DNA of 64,000 nt from Erythrobacter colymbi (GCF_002155685.1 NZ_MUYK01000001.1:248001-312000), one strand, 5' to 3'; numbered from the stretch's first letter, positions 49,867-59,398 are shown. Numbers and translations are program-made. Notes: generated by a model not told the origin, from the sequence alone.

Positions 49867-49928
49867 TGCCCTCGCCCAGTGCTCCAGCCTGTCTTGTCCG
49901 AGACTCCGGAAGCTTTTGCCCCGCTACA
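49867..49928 (-). promoter_or_regulatory. Prophage right end
   Basis: 62 non-coding bases ending in GCCCCGCTACA. Read inward, the end is TGTAGCGGGGCAAAAG, similar to the left end TGTTAGGGGACACAAG. TCTCGG and ACAA inside it resemble the left-end repeats. Candidate R-site for transposase A. Confidence 0.75.
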
Positions 49929-49933
49929 TCCGA
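49929..49933. other. Target-site duplication, right copy (TCCGA)
   Basis: Second copy of TCCGA, immediately after the terminal ACA of the prophage. Confidence 0.88.
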
Positions 49934-49940
49934 TAGGGCA

Positions 49941-49982
49941 GAGCCCCCACCCCCCGACCCCCTCCCCGCGGGGAGGGGGAGG
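49941..49982 (-). repeat. REP-like palindromic repeat, right member of doublet
   Basis: CCCCCTCCCCGCGGGGAGGG with a C-rich arm (GCCCCCACCCCCCGA). It is the inverted counterpart of the repeat at 7309-7346 and lies 3 nt past the eda stop. Confidence 0.7.
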
Positions 49983-49985
49983 AAA

Positions 49986-50597
49986 TCACCGCAGCCCGAA
50001 AGCCTCTTTCGCCAGCGCTTCCACCGTCGCGCGGTCGGGCGCGCCCTTGGGCGAGACCCAGCTGCCGCCGACACACAGCACCGGATCGAACGCGAGCCAC
50101 TCGGGCGCGTTTTCGAGGCTGATCCCGCCGGTCGGGCAGAAGCGGCACTGGGCGAAGGGCGCGGCGAGGGCCTTCAGTGCAGGGAGGCCGCCCGCCGCCA
50201 TCGCCGGGAAGAACTTGAAGCGGTCGAGCCCGAGGTCGAGCCCGCGCATGATGTCGCCCGCATTGGCGATGCCGGGAAGGAAGGGCACGTCCGCCGCAAT
50301 CGCCGCCTTGCCGAGTGTGTCGGTGAGGCCGGGGGAGACGATGAATTCGCTCCCCGCCTCCAGCGCCGCATCGAGCTCGCGCGGATTGGTGACAGTGCCC
50401 GCGCCCACGATCGCGCCGGGAACCTGCTTCATCGCCCGGATCGCGCCCAGCGCGGCGGGGGTGCGCAGCGTGACTTCGAGCACCCGAAGCCCGCCCGCGA
50501 CCAGCGCCTCGGCCAGCGGCACGGCATGCGCCTCGTCCTCGATCACGATCACCGGGATGACCGGCGCGGTGCGCATGATGGCGTCGATATTCATCAC
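49986..50597 (-). CDS. eda: 2-keto-3-deoxy-6-phosphogluconate aldolase
   Basis: 203 residues, class I aldolase barrel. [11 protein letters not shown] carries the catalytic Glu, VGAGTVTNP the next strand, and FKFFPA the Schiff-base Lys. It splits KDPG into pyruvate and glyceraldehyde-3-phosphate, the last step of the Entner-Doudoroff pathway. The start overlaps the end of edd by 4 nt. Confidence 0.96.
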   Translation of the reverse strand: MMNIDAIMRTAPVIPVIVIEDEAHAVPLAEALVAGGLRVLEVTLRTPAALGAIRAMKQVPGAIVGAGTVTNPRELDAALEAGSEFIVSPGLTDTLGKAAIAADVPFLPGIANAGDIMRGLDLGLDRFKFFPAMAAGGLPALKALAAPFAQCRFCPTGGISLENAPEWLAFDPVLCVGGSWVSPKGAPDRATVEALAKEAFGLR

Positions 50598-52396
50598 ATT
50601 CCTCCGGTGGCGAGCATCGCCGAGGCGCCCTGTTCGGCCCCGTCGGCAAAGCGGCGCATCATGCCGAACAGCTCGCGACCCGTGCCGCTGTCGGCAGCGG
50701 GATCGGCGGCGGGTTCGCGCGCCGACAGGTCGGCGGTGGTCGAAAGCTCGCCCGTCACCGCGCAGACCCGCACCACGTCGCCATCGCGCAGCCGGGCGAG
50801 CGGGCCGCCGCCCAAGGCTTCGGGGGTGCAGTGGATCGCCGCGGGCACCTTGCCGCTCGCGCCGGACATGCGGCCATCGGTGACCAGCGCGACCTTGAAG
50901 CCGCGGTCCTGGAGCACGCCCAAGGGCGGGGTGAGTTTGTGGAGTTCGGGCATCCCGTTGGCGCGCGGGCCCTGGAAGCGGACGACGACCACCACGTCGC
51001 GGTCGAGCTCGCCCGCCTTGAAGGCGGCAGCGACCGCCGCCTGATCCTCGAACACGCGGCAGGGCGCTTCCACAGTCCAGCGCGCTTCATCGACCGCCGA
51101 GGTCTTGAAGCAGGCGCGGCCGAGATTGCCTTCGAGGAGGCGCATCCCCCCGTCGGGCTTGAAGGGCGTCGCCACCGGGCGGAGCATCGTGTCGTCGCCC
51201 GAAGGGCCGACCTCGCGCCAGACGAGGTCATCGCCGTCGAGCCCCGGCTCCTTGGCGTAGTCGGCAAAGCCGCCGCGCCCGACCGTCAGGATGTCGCCAT
51301 GCGCGAGGCCTGCTTCGAGCAGCTCGCCGATCACGAAGCCCATGCCGCCCGCGTTGTGGAAGTGGTTCACGTCGCCCGCGCCATTGGGATAGACCTGCGC
51401 GATCAGCGGGACGGCGCTGGAGAGTTCCGAAAGGTCGTTCCAGTCGAAGATCACCCCCGCCGCGCGCGCCATCGCGGGCAGGTGGATCGCGTGGTTGGTC
51501 GAGCCGCCCGTCGCGAGCAGGCCGACGGCAGCGTTCACGATCGCCTTCTCGTCGACGACGAGACCCAATGGGCGGTAATCCTCGCTCTTGCGCCCGATCT
51601 GCGCGACGCGGTGCACCGCCTCGCGGTCGAGCGCCTGCCGCAGCTTGGTGCCGGGGTTGATGAAGGCGGAATTGGGGACGTGGAGCCCCATCATCTCCAT
51701 CATCATCTGGTTGGAATTGGCCGTGCCGAAGAAGGTGCAGGTGCCCTGCGAGTGATAGCTGCCCATCTCGCTCGCCAGCAGTTCCGCGCGGGTCGCCTTC
51801 CCTTCCGCATAGAGCTGGCGGACGCGCTGCTTTTCCTTGTTGGGAATGCCGCTCGGCATCGGCCCGCCGGGGACGAAGATCATCGGCAGGTGACCGAACC
51901 TGAGCGCGCCCATCAGGAGGCCCGGCACGATCTTGTCGCAGATGCCGAGCAGGAGCGCACCGTCGAACATCGCGTGGCTGAGGGCGACGGCAGTCGAGAG
52001 CGCGATCACGTCGCGGCTGAAGAGCGACAGCTCCATCCCCGTCTCGCCCTGCGTCACCCCGTCGCACATCGCGGGGACGCCGCCCGCGACCTGCGCCGTG
52101 GCGCCGATCTCGCGGGCGTAGATCTTGAGGCGCTCGGGATAGCGGTAATAGGGCGCGTGCGCCGAGAGCATGTCGTTATAGGCGGTGACGATCCCGATAT
52201 TCGCGCCGCGACCCGCGACGAGTGCCGCCTTGTCCTCCTCCATCCCGGCATAGGCATGCGCGAGGTTCGAGCACGAGACGGCATTGCGCTCGCCCATGTT
52301 GTCGCCCTCGCGCCGGATGAGGTCGAGATAGGCGCTGCGGCTGGTGCGCGAGTTTTCGATGACGCGCTGCGTCACCTTGTGGAGGGTGTCATTCAT
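50594..52396 (-). CDS. edd: 6-phosphogluconate dehydratase
   Basis: 600 residues, IlvD/Edd family. [20 protein letters not shown] with its Cys and [20 protein letters not shown] are the iron-sulphur and substrate motifs; [18 protein letters not shown] lies near the C-terminus. It makes KDPG from 6-phosphogluconate. The start overlaps the end of zwf by 8 nt, and the stop overlaps eda, so zwf-edd-eda is one transcript. Confidence 0.96.
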   Translation of the reverse strand: MNDTLHKVTQRVIENSRTSRSAYLDLIRREGDNMGERNAVSCSNLAHAYAGMEEDKAALVAGRGANIGIVTAYNDMLSAHAPYYRYPERLKIYAREIGATAQVAGGVPAMCDGVTQGETGMELSLFSRDVIALSTAVALSHAMFDGALLLGICDKIVPGLLMGALRFGHLPMIFVPGGPMPSGIPNKEKQRVRQLYAEGKATRAELLASEMGSYHSQGTCTFFGTANSNQMMMEMMGLHVPNSAFINPGTKLRQALDREAVHRVAQIGRKSEDYRPLGLVVDEKAIVNAAVGLLATGGSTNHAIHLPAMARAAGVIFDWNDLSELSSAVPLIAQVYPNGAGDVNHFHNAGGMGFVIGELLEAGLAHGDILTVGRGGFADYAKEPGLDGDDLVWREVGPSGDDTMLRPVATPFKPDGGMRLLEGNLGRACFKTSAVDEARWTVEAPCRVFEDQAAVAAAFKAGELDRDVVVVVRFQGPRANGMPELHKLTPPLGVLQDRGFKVALVTDGRMSGASGKVPAAIHCTPEALGGGPLARLRDGDVVRVCAVTGELSTTADLSAREPAADPAADSGTGRELFGMMRRFADGAEQGASAMLATGGM

Positions 52397-53828
52397 GCCA
52401 GGTCACTCCGTCCCGCTCGGCCAGCGCGATGGCGGCGCTCGGCCCCCAGCTGCCGGCGGTGTAGGTCTTCGGGGTGAGGCCGTCCGCCTCCCACCCGGCG
52501 CGGATCGCGTCGACCCATTCCCACTGCGCCTCCACCTCGTCGCGGCGCACGAACAGCGTCTGGTCGCCTTCGACCAGATCGAGCAGCAGGCGTTCATAAG
52601 CGATCCGCCGCACCGCGCCGGTGAAGGCGTCGGGCATGGCGATGTTGAGCGGCACGGAACGCAGGCGGATGCCCTCGCGGTCGAGGCCCGGCACCTTCGC
52701 CATCAGCGAGAGGGTGATGTTCTCTTCCGGCTGGATGCCGATCACGAGCCGGTTGGGCTGCATCGTCGCGCCCTTGCCCGCGAAGATCGAGTGCGGCACG
52801 CAGCGGAACTGGATCACGATCTCGGTGACGCGCTTGGGCATGCGCTTGCCGGTGCGCAGGTAGAAGGGCACGCCCTTCCAGCGCCAGTTGTCGACATGGG
52901 CCTTGATCGCGACGAAGGTCTCGGTGCCGCTCTCCTTGCCGAGCTCCTCGTCATAGCCCGGCACTGCCTGCCCGCCGATCGCGCCGGCGCGGTACTGGCC
53001 GGTGACGGTCTCGCCCTTTTCCACCGCCCTCAGCGCGCGCAGCACCTTGACCTTCTCGTCACGCACCGCGGTCGCATCGAAGTGGGCGGGGGGCTCCATC
53101 GCCACCAGCGCGAGCAGCTGGAGCATGTGGTTCTGCACCATGTCGCGGATCGCGCCGGCATCGTCGTAGAAGGCGACGCGCCCTTCGAGGCCGACCGTCT
53201 CGGCCACGGTGATCTGCACGTGATCGATATGCGCCGCGTTCCACAGCGGCTCGAACATCAGGTTGGCGAACCGCAGCGCGAGCAGGTTCTGCACCGTCTC
53301 CTTGCCGAGATAGTGGTCGATCCGGAAAATCCGGCTCTCGGGGAAGGCGGCGGCGACCGCATCGTTGATCTCGCGGCTCGAGGCGAGGTTGGTGCCCAGC
53401 GGCTTTTCGAGGCACATGCGCACCGTCTCGCCCGTCAGGCCTGCCGATTGCAGTCCCTTGATGGTCGGCTCGAACAGGCTCGGCGCGGTCGAGAGGAAGA
53501 TCGCAAGTCCGCGCTCGGGCGTGCCGACCTTCTCGGCTAGCGCACTGTAACCCTCCAGCGTGGTCGCATCGAGGGTCTGGTAGGCGAGGCGGTTGAGGAA
53601 GCCCGCCATGCTCCCGCGGCGCTCGGCGGGGAGATATTTCTCCAGCGCGGCGCGGGCGAAGTTGCGGTATTCGTTGTCCGACATGGCACTGCGCGCGGTG
53701 CCGACGATCTTGAGATCGGGCGCGAGCAGGCCATCGGCGTCGAGCGCGAACAGGCTCGGCAGCAGCATGCGCTGGGCAAGGTCGCCGGTGGCTCCGAACA
53801 GCAGCAGGCGGTCAGCGGTGAAGCTCAT
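52389..53828 (-). CDS. zwf: Glucose-6-phosphate 1-dehydrogenase
   Basis: 479 residues. [20 protein letters not shown] is the NADP fold with a GxTGDLA variant of the fingerprint; [20 protein letters not shown] holds the active-site His and Lys. It oxidises glucose-6-phosphate at the entry of the Entner-Doudoroff route. No 6-phosphogluconolactonase gene is adjacent. A hairpin and a promoter-like element lie upstream (53847-53904). Confidence 0.96.
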   Translation of the reverse strand: MSFTADRLLLFGATGDLAQRMLLPSLFALDADGLLAPDLKIVGTARSAMSDNEYRNFARAALEKYLPAERRGSMAGFLNRLAYQTLDATTLEGYSALAEKVGTPERGLAIFLSTAPSLFEPTIKGLQSAGLTGETVRMCLEKPLGTNLASSREINDAVAAAFPESRIFRIDHYLGKETVQNLLALRFANLMFEPLWNAAHIDHVQITVAETVGLEGRVAFYDDAGAIRDMVQNHMLQLLALVAMEPPAHFDATAVRDEKVKVLRALRAVEKGETVTGQYRAGAIGGQAVPGYDEELGKESGTETFVAIKAHVDNWRWKGVPFYLRTGKRMPKRVTEIVIQFRCVPHSIFAGKGATMQPNRLVIGIQPEENITLSLMAKVPGLDREGIRLRSVPLNIAMPDAFTGAVRRIAYERLLLDLVEGDQTLFVRRDEVEAQWEWVDAIRAGWEADGLTPKTYTAGSWGPSAAIALAERDGVTWHE

Positions 53829-53846
53829 GCAGGTGGCCCTTTCCCT

Positions 53847-53904
53847 CGTGCGCCCTAACTAGGCGCACGGGGAATTATCCGCCAGTGGGCGCATACTTAT
53901 TCAA
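53847..53904 (-). promoter_or_regulatory. zwf promoter/leader region
   Basis: On the minus strand TTGAAT (53904-53899) and GATAAT (53879-53874), 19 bp apart, could be -35 and -10. A perfect 8-bp inverted repeat CGTGCGCC/GGCGCACG (53847-53869) lies at the predicted transcript start. The word TTGAATAAGTATGCG (53904-53890) recurs upstream of glk at 60471-60457. It overlaps the stop of the sugar permease. Confidence 0.55.
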
Positions 53905-55228
53905 ATACGCCGGCGATCTCCGGGGTGTCGGTGTCCTTCGCGGGGTTTCTGGCAAACACCCCGAACCCGGCGATGATCGCATAGCAGGCCGCGGGAAGCA
54001 CCAGCGCGAAGGCGAGGCTGGTCGCATCGGCCAGCGCGCCGAACATCGGCGGGATGATCGCGCCGCCCGCGATGGCGACGTTGATGATCCCCGATCCATC
54101 CGCCGCGCGCGGCCCCAGCTTCTCGCAGGCGAGGCTGAAGATCGTCGGGAACATGATCGCGTTCATCAGGCCGACCGCGAGCAGCGAGTAGCCCGCGAGT
54201 GTGCCGGTGCTGTTGGCCGAGATCAGGATCAGCGTGATCGCGCCCGCCGCAACCGCGCTCAGCGTGAGGCCGGGGCTGACGAAGCGCAGCACCAGCGAGC
54301 CGATGAAGCGCCCGACCAGCGCCCCCAGCCAGTAGAGCGTCACCATCCATCCGATCACGCTTTCCGGCTGGCCGAGGATGTGCCCTTGCGCCAGATAGTT
54401 GATGATGAAGCTGCCGATCGCGACTTCCGCGCCGACATAGAGGAAGATGCAGGCCGCGCCGTAGCCGAAGCGCGGGCGCTTCAGCAGCGCGAGGCCGTCG
54501 GCAAGGCTGGTCTCCTCGTGGCGCTCGCCCTTCAGCCGGTTGCGGAACATCCACACCACGCCAGCCACCAGCGCCAGCGCTGCGGCAAGGCCGAGATAGG
54601 TGCTGGTGATGATCGCGCTCTCGGTCTGGCGATAGGCCTGCAGGGCCTCGCCCGAAAGCTGGTCGGCGCTGACGCTGGCAATGGAGCCGAGGATGATGCC
54701 TGCGCCGACATAGGGGAAAATCGTCGTGCCCAGCGAATTGAACGCCTGTGCGAAGGTCAGGCGGCTGTGCGTCGTGCGCTCCGGCCCGAGCAGGCTGATG
54801 AGCGGGTTCGCCACGATCTGCACCAGCACCACGCCGGTCGCGAGCACGAAATAGGCGAACAGGAACATCGGGAAGAGCGCGGTCTGGCTCGCCGGGATGA
54901 ACATCAGGCAGCCCGCCATCATGGTCAGCAGCCCCGCCACCGCGCCGCGCATGTAGCCCAGCTTCTTGATCAGCCGTGCGCCGGGGATGCCGATCACCGC
55001 ATAGGCGATGAAGAAGCAGAACTGCACCAGGCTCGCCTCGAAGAAGTTGAGCGTGAACAGCTCCTTGAGCTTCGGGATGATCACGTCGTTGAGCGAGGTG
55101 ATCCCGCCGAAGATGAAGAACAGCGCGAAGACGAAGTAGTTGAGGCCCGGCGCATGGACCTGCGATGTGCCCGCGCCCGCTGCCTGCCCGTAATCCGCCG
55201 TTGCGCTTCCGCCCGGTGCCATTGCCAT
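53897..55228 (-). CDS. FucP-family sugar:proton MFS transporter
   Basis: 443 residues, about 12 membrane helices. FALFFIFGGITSLNDVIIPK at helix 1, AQAFNSLGTTIFPYVGAGII and GSGIINVAIAGGAIIPPMFG are typical of the FucP/GluP (fucose, glucose/galactose) group. It probably imports glucose or a related hexose for the zwf-edd-eda pathway 68 nt downstream. Start chosen at 55228 after a GAGAGGG site. Divergent from its LacI regulator across an operator at 55275. Confidence 0.88.
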   Translation of the reverse strand: MAMAPGGSATADYGQAAGAGTSQVHAPGLNYFVFALFFIFGGITSLNDVIIPKLKELFTLNFFEASLVQFCFFIAYAVIGIPGARLIKKLGYMRGAVAGLLTMMAGCLMFIPASQTALFPMFLFAYFVLATGVVLVQIVANPLISLLGPERTTHSRLTFAQAFNSLGTTIFPYVGAGIILGSIASVSADQLSGEALQAYRQTESAIITSTYLGLAAALALVAGVVWMFRNRLKGERHEETSLADGLALLKRPRFGYGAACIFLYVGAEVAIGSFIINYLAQGHILGQPESVIGWMVTLYWLGALVGRFIGSLVLRFVSPGLTLSAVAAGAITLILISANSTGTLAGYSLLAVGLMNAIMFPTIFSLACEKLGPRAADGSGIINVAIAGGAIIPPMFGALADATSLAFALVLPAACYAIIAGFGVFARNPAKDTDTPEIAGVFE

Positions 55229-55274
55229 TGTCGCTGATCCCTCTCCCCGCGCGCGGTTGCTCCGCTTCGCTGTG

Positions 55275-55290
55275 TTGCGAACGTTCACAA
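55275..55290. promoter_or_regulatory. LacI-type operator between permease and regulator
   Basis: TTGCGAACGTTCACAA is a 16-base palindrome with a central CG and one mismatched pair, in the gap between divergent permease (55228) and lacI-type gene (55398). Its flanks TGTG and TCACA also resemble a CRP half-site pattern, so a CRP-like factor is the alternative. Confidence 0.65.
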
Positions 55291-55397
55291 TCCGCGCGCT
55301 CCTGTCAACTTGCAAGAGCAGGCGAGGCAATTCCAGTGCGAATAGCAATGCAGGCCAGCCTTGCGCGGGGATAACATCCCGCCCTAGAGTGCGCGTC

Positions 55398-56417
55398 ATG
55401 TCCGGGGGATCCAAGAGACGGCCGACATCCTTCGATGTGGCGGAGCGTGCAGGCGTCAGCCAGCCGACCGTCAGCCGTGCCCTCTCGGGCTCTCCCGCGA
55501 TCGCCGAGGCCACCCGTCGCAAGGTGATGGAGGCGGCCGAGGCGCTGGGCTATTTCGTCGACGAGCGCGCGGCGCGGCTGCGGCGCGGCTCCACCGGCAC
55601 GCTCGCGGTGGTGGTGATCTGCCGCGAGGGCGACAGCGCCTCCTCGATCAACCCCTTCGCCTATGCCCTGCTCGGCAGCGTGTGCGTCGCCGCCTCGGAA
55701 CGGGGTTTCGAGACGCTGGTGAGCTTCCAGGCGCGGCCCGAGGATTTCTTCGGCCATTATCAGGAACAGGGGCGGGCCGATGGCCTCGTGGTGATCGGCA
55801 CGACCACCAATGCCGCCGCGTGGGAGCATTTCCGCGGGCTCGAGAGCGAGGGCCGCAAGGTCGCCTATTGGGGATCGCCCTTCGACGAGCTCGACTGGGT
55901 GCGTTCTGACAACCGTGCGGCCGGACGCCTCGCGGTCGAGCACCTGCTCGCGGCGGGCTACAAGCGGCCGTGCTTCCTCGGCGCGCTGAACACGCCGCAG
56001 GTGCAGTTTACCGAGCGTTACGAGGGCTATGCCGAGGCGATGCGCGAGGCGGGGCTCGAGCCGTGCCTTGCCCCCACGGTCAACGCCGCCACCCGCGAGG
56101 AAGAAGGCCGCCGCGCGGCGCGCCGCCTGATCGAGCGGGGCGAGGGGATCGACGCGGTCTTCGCTGCCTGCGACGCGATGGCGCTGGGCGCGATCGAGGC
56201 CTTCGCCGAGGCCGACATGATGGTGCCGCAGCAGATCGGGGTGATGGGCTTCGACGACCTCGTCGCGGGCCGCTTCAGCCGCCCGCCGCTCACCACCATC
56301 GCCCCCGACCCGGCCGAAGCCGGCGCGGCACTGGTCGAAGCGGTGCTCGGCGAAGGCGATGCCGCACGGCGGCGGGTGCCGGTGAGCCTGATCCGCCGGG
56401 GCAGCACGGCAAAGTAG
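55398..56417 (+). CDS. LacI-family transcriptional regulator (sugar permease/ED locus)
   Basis: 339 residues. Helix-turn-helix SFDVAERAGVSQPTVSRALS, hinge region DERAARLRRGSTG, and a periplasmic-binding-like sensor with FAACDAMALGAIEAFAEADM and VMGFDDLVAGRFSRPPLTTI. It probably controls the divergent FucP-type permease and possibly zwf-edd-eda. The ATG at 55398 puts the HTH near the N-terminus; the open frame upstream has no such support. Confidence 0.92.
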   Translation: MSGGSKRRPTSFDVAERAGVSQPTVSRALSGSPAIAEATRRKVMEAAEALGYFVDERAARLRRGSTGTLAVVVICREGDSASSINPFAYALLGSVCVAASERGFETLVSFQARPEDFFGHYQEQGRADGLVVIGTTTNAAAWEHFRGLESEGRKVAYWGSPFDELDWVRSDNRAAGRLAVEHLLAAGYKRPCFLGALNTPQVQFTERYEGYAEAMREAGLEPCLAPTVNAATREEEGRRAARRLIERGEGIDAVFAACDAMALGAIEAFAEADMMVPQQIGVMGFDDLVAGRFSRPPLTTIAPDPAEAGAALVEAVLGEGDAARRRVPVSLIRRGSTAK

Positions 56418-56590
56418 TCCTCCCCTTCAGGGGAGGGGGACCACCGAAGGTGGTGGAGGGGCGGGCTACCGCGATCCGAAAGCTGGCCTCTCGGGGAAGC
56501 GCCGCTCGCACCCCGCCAGACCCCTTTCAGGCCGGCTCAGACCCCCCTCAGCCCCCGCCAGACCCCCGCCAGCCTCCGCCAGCAGGGCCC
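56418..56590. repeat. REP-like and C-rich repeats between lacI and ppc
   Basis: CCTCCCC TTCA GGGGAGG (56421-56438) is followed by CCACC GAAGGTGG. Further on, short CCCCGCCAGACCCC-like units repeat between about 56510 and 56585. No gene was seen here. The first hairpin may end transcription of both converging genes. Confidence 0.55.
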
Positions 56591-56599
56591 TCGGAGCGC

Positions 56600-56615
56600 G
56601 GTTTCACGTGAAACA
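56600..56615. promoter_or_regulatory. parS-like ParB-binding site
   Basis: GGTTTCACGTGAAACA contains the perfect 14-base palindrome GTTTCACGTGAAAC and matches the parS consensus TGTTTCACGTGAAACA at 15 of 16 positions. It is intergenic, downstream of two converging genes. Chromosomal parS sites lie near the replication origin. A second near-match is at 5118-5133. Confidence 0.82.
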
Positions 56616-56632
56616 TCGCGCCGGAGCAGCGG

Positions 56633-59398
56633 TCAGCCGTGCGCTCCGAATTCGTTGGCGATGGCGGTCGAGATCCTGAGGCTCAGCTCCTGCGCCCTTG
56701 CGATCGGCGTCATGAAGTCGCGCTCGTAGGCGCCGTAGCCTTCCTCGCCGCCGTCGGGGTAGTCGGAGGGCTCGTCGAGAGGGAAGTCGCGCGGGCCGGG
56801 GACGCGCACCGGGAAAGCGCGGCGCAGCTGGGCGAGCGCCTCGTCGACTCGTAAAGTCAGAACCATTTCAATGACATCGCGGCGGCTGATGTCGTTGGCG
56901 CGACTGAAGGCCGGGACCGCGACGACCTTGAGGAACATGTGCTGGAGCAGCGCCAGACGCAGCGCCTGCAGCACCCCGATGCGCCGCCGCACATGCTCGC
57001 GCGCCTCGCTGTCGCCGCCCTCGCCGGGGAGCAGATCGAGCAGGCGGTGGAACTTCAGCGCGTCGATCCGGAGGCGTGAGGCGAGGCGGCGGAACACGCC
57101 CGTGCGGTCGTCTCCTACAAGATACTCCGCCAGCGCGGCGCAGGAACCGGCCAGATGGTCCTCGGTCCCGCGATAGGTGCGGCTCGCCCAATAGGCCGAG
57201 TTGAACAGCTCGCCATAGGCCGCGACGGTCTTGATGCTGGCGAGCGCATTGGCCGCCCGCACAAGCCGCAGGATCTGGCTGCCGCGGGGAGAATCGGCAA
57301 GCAAAGCAGCGAGTTCCTCGCGGTTGCCGTCCGCCGCCGAACCGATCCCGGCGATGACGTTGACGGGATAGCCGAGCTGCTGGAGGATCGCGTTGTGCGG
57401 GATCGCGCGGATCTGGCGCAGGCTCATTTCGCGGTCGGCATTGATGTCCGATTGGCGGCGCGAAACGCGGCTGCCTGTAGGATTGAGCAAGCCGAGCCCG
57501 AAGGCGGTGACCGCGCGGGCATAGGTGCGGCTGGCGAGGTGGTCGCCCTGATGCTCCTTCACCGCGCGGTAGAAATCGAGGCTGAGATCGGTGCGGTGGT
57601 AGAAGGGGTCGGCGGGAGCGGCGAGGTCGGTCTCGGCCGGGCGCAGTTCGGCGATGCGGCTGAGCGTGGCGAGCGCCAGTTCGGGGGTGGCGAAGAACAG
57701 GTAACCGTCGCCGCCCTGGAAGCTGACCTCGGGCTCGAGTCGGATGCCGGCGCGCGCAAAACGCCTGCGTGCCCAAGGAGATAGCGGCCATTCGATGCGG
57801 TCGCGGAAGGATGCGGGGTGCGCGCCGCGGCCCATGCTCTCGCCGTGGGTGTTGAACACCAGCGCGGCGAGATCGCCGAGGCCGTTCGCCGCCATCGCTT
57901 CGGCCAAACGGCCCTGCAACCGCTCGATCGCGAGCGCGGCAGGCACCTGCCCGACGAAGCGCCCCGCGTCCGAAAACCCGGTCTGCACCGCCACCCGCCC
58001 CCGCGCCCGCGCATAGGCGCGGTAGGCGGGCTCGGCGAGCAGCGCGTCGAGGAAGCGGCCGCCGTGCTCCAGCGCGGTCTCGGTCTCGAACAGGGGCGAG
58101 ACATCGACCTTGTCCTCCACCCCGAACAGCTTGGCGAAATAGAGCGCGGCGAGCACCGTGGCGGGCTGTTCGCACTCGGCCACCAGCATCCGGATCGGGG
58201 CGTCGGCGTCGATGTGCTTCACGATTTGCGCCATCGCGAGGAACTGGCGGATCGCGGTGGAGCTTTCAGTGGCGAGCGCGGCGAAATTGGTGCGCAAGGG
58301 CTTGGCCTCGTCGACCAGCCGGCGCAGCGTGGCGATGGCGCCCTTGCTTGCGAGGTCGATCGCCTCGTGATCGCCCAGCCGGCGGCGCACCGCGTTGTGG
58401 AGCTGCTTGGCGTTCACGCGGAAGTGGATCCAGCCCATCCCGAGGCCATCAGCGCGCATCGCGGCAGCGAGCGTGAGCAGCGCCACGGCGCGTGCCGGAT
58501 CGGCGGCTTGCGCCTCATTCTCCAGCGCGGCGATCAGCGGAGCGAGCGAGAGGAGATTGTCGCCGCTGTGCTCCGTCAGCCGGTTGGCGGCGGCCGCCAG
58601 TGCCTCGGCGCTTGACAGGTCGGCGGTGAAATCGGCTGCGCGCGCGGCGGCGAAGGCGGCGGCGGGCTTCAAGGTCGCAAGCAGCGGGTGGGCGGGATCG
58701 AGCGCTTCGAGCGAGGCGGTGTAGCGCGCCAGCCGCTCGGCTTTCTCCTGCAATCTGAAAGCGATCGAGGTGTGCCAGCCGATGTCGGTGCGCCCGTCCA
58801 TGTCGTAGCCGACCCAGCTCGCAAAGCGGAAGGGCAGGGGGCGAAGACTGCGCCAGCTGTCGGGCCAGCGCGCCTGTGCCTCGCCCAGCAGCCGGGCGAC
58901 GATGACGTCGCGGGCGTCCTGCGCGCGGGCCATCGCATTCATGGCGGCCTTGTGCTCGTGATCGAGGGTGACGGCGCTGCGGGTGGCGGGGACGGCGCAG
59001 ACGGTGTCGTCCACCTCCTGCGCCGCGGAGGCGGCAATCGCGACCGCCTCGCCCTGCGCCGGGGCGAGCAGGAAGGTCGGGTGCGCGGTGAACACGGCGT
59101 GGAGCTGCGGGCGCTCCCAGCGGTCACGGAAGGTGTCGAAATCGTCCTCCTCGCCCACCAGCGGCGCGGGCGCGGCGGGCGGCGCAAGGAGCGTGCGCAG
59201 CTTGCGGGCGCGGGCCTTGAGGCCATCGCATTCCAGCTCCGCCACCAGCGCGGCGAGATCGTCGAGGCTGACCTCGCCCCCCTCCAGCGCACGCGAGAGA
59301 TCGAGCGAAAGCTGGAAGACCGGGTTGAACAGCGGCGTTTCGCGGGTGCGCTGGTGCAGCTCGCCGAGCCGCGCCTCGAGCGCCGCGACCGACTTCAC
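56633..59398 (-). CDS. Phosphoenolpyruvate carboxylase-like protein (divergent)
   Basis: 921 residues, the length of PEP carboxylase. AVFTAHPTF (His106) parallels the VLTAHPTE active-site motif, YDMDGRTDIGWHT the DRDG-type motif, and FNTHGESMGRGAHP the GRGGxxGRGG loop. Yet the SDSxKD Lys is replaced (TGFSDAGRFVG), only part of the glycine loop remains, and the C-terminus is not QNTG. It would carboxylate PEP to oxaloacetate, replenishing the TCA cycle, if active. The start overlaps the glk stop by 4 nt. The family is likely, the activity uncertain. Confidence 0.72.
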   Translation of the reverse strand: MKSVAALEARLGELHQRTRETPLFNPVFQLSLDLSRALEGGEVSLDDLAALVAELECDGLKARARKLRTLLAPPAAPAPLVGEEDDFDTFRDRWERPQLHAVFTAHPTFLLAPAQGEAVAIAASAAQEVDDTVCAVPATRSAVTLDHEHKAAMNAMARAQDARDVIVARLLGEAQARWPDSWRSLRPLPFRFASWVGYDMDGRTDIGWHTSIAFRLQEKAERLARYTASLEALDPAHPLLATLKPAAAFAAARAADFTADLSSAEALAAAANRLTEHSGDNLLSLAPLIAALENEAQAADPARAVALLTLAAAMRADGLGMGWIHFRVNAKQLHNAVRRRLGDHEAIDLASKGAIATLRRLVDEAKPLRTNFAALATESSTAIRQFLAMAQIVKHIDADAPIRMLVAECEQPATVLAALYFAKLFGVEDKVDVSPLFETETALEHGGRFLDALLAEPAYRAYARARGRVAVQTGFSDAGRFVGQVPAALAIERLQGRLAEAMAANGLGDLAALVFNTHGESMGRGAHPASFRDRIEWPLSPWARRRFARAGIRLEPEVSFQGGDGYLFFATPELALATLSRIAELRPAETDLAAPADPFYHRTDLSLDFYRAVKEHQGDHLASRTYARAVTAFGLGLLNPTGSRVSRRQSDINADREMSLRQIRAIPHNAILQQLGYPVNVIAGIGSAADGNREELAALLADSPRGSQILRLVRAANALASIKTVAAYGELFNSAYWASRTYRGTEDHLAGSCAALAEYLVGDDRTGVFRRLASRLRIDALKFHRLLDLLPGEGGDSEAREHVRRRIGVLQALRLALLQHMFLKVVAVPAFSRANDISRRDVIEMVLTLRVDEALAQLRRAFPVRVPGPRDFPLDEPSDYPDGGEEGYGAYERDFMTPIARAQELSLRISTAIANEFGAHG

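Larger units (their letters stand above)
7357..49928 (+). mobile_element. Complete Mu-like transposable prophage (42,572 bp, contractile tail)
   Basis: The ends are TGTTAGGGGACA on the left and the complement of TGTAGCGGGGCA on the right, flanked by TCCGA on both sides. Inside are, in Mu order, a repressor, an early regulator, transposase A (DDE), ATPase B, GemA, Mor, lysis genes, terminase pair, portal, gpF-like head protein, gpI-like protease/scaffold, gpT-like major head protein, sheath, tube, tail chaperones with a frameshift, tape measure, gpN, gpP, gp45 to gp48, fibre, Gam, Com and methyltransferases. No interrupted gene was seen, so it may be active. Departures from Mu are a right-end Gam, no recognisable C activator, no mom and no invertible G segment. 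Confidence 0.95.

Noticed and set aside
53885..55237. Rightward 450-codon frame opposite the sugar permease
   Set aside because: Extreme Arg/Glu/His/Gln bias and no domain; the permease on the other strand is clear.
56505..56590. CRISPR-like array of C-rich repeats
   Set aside because: Units are short, irregular and directly adjacent, without spacers or cas genes.
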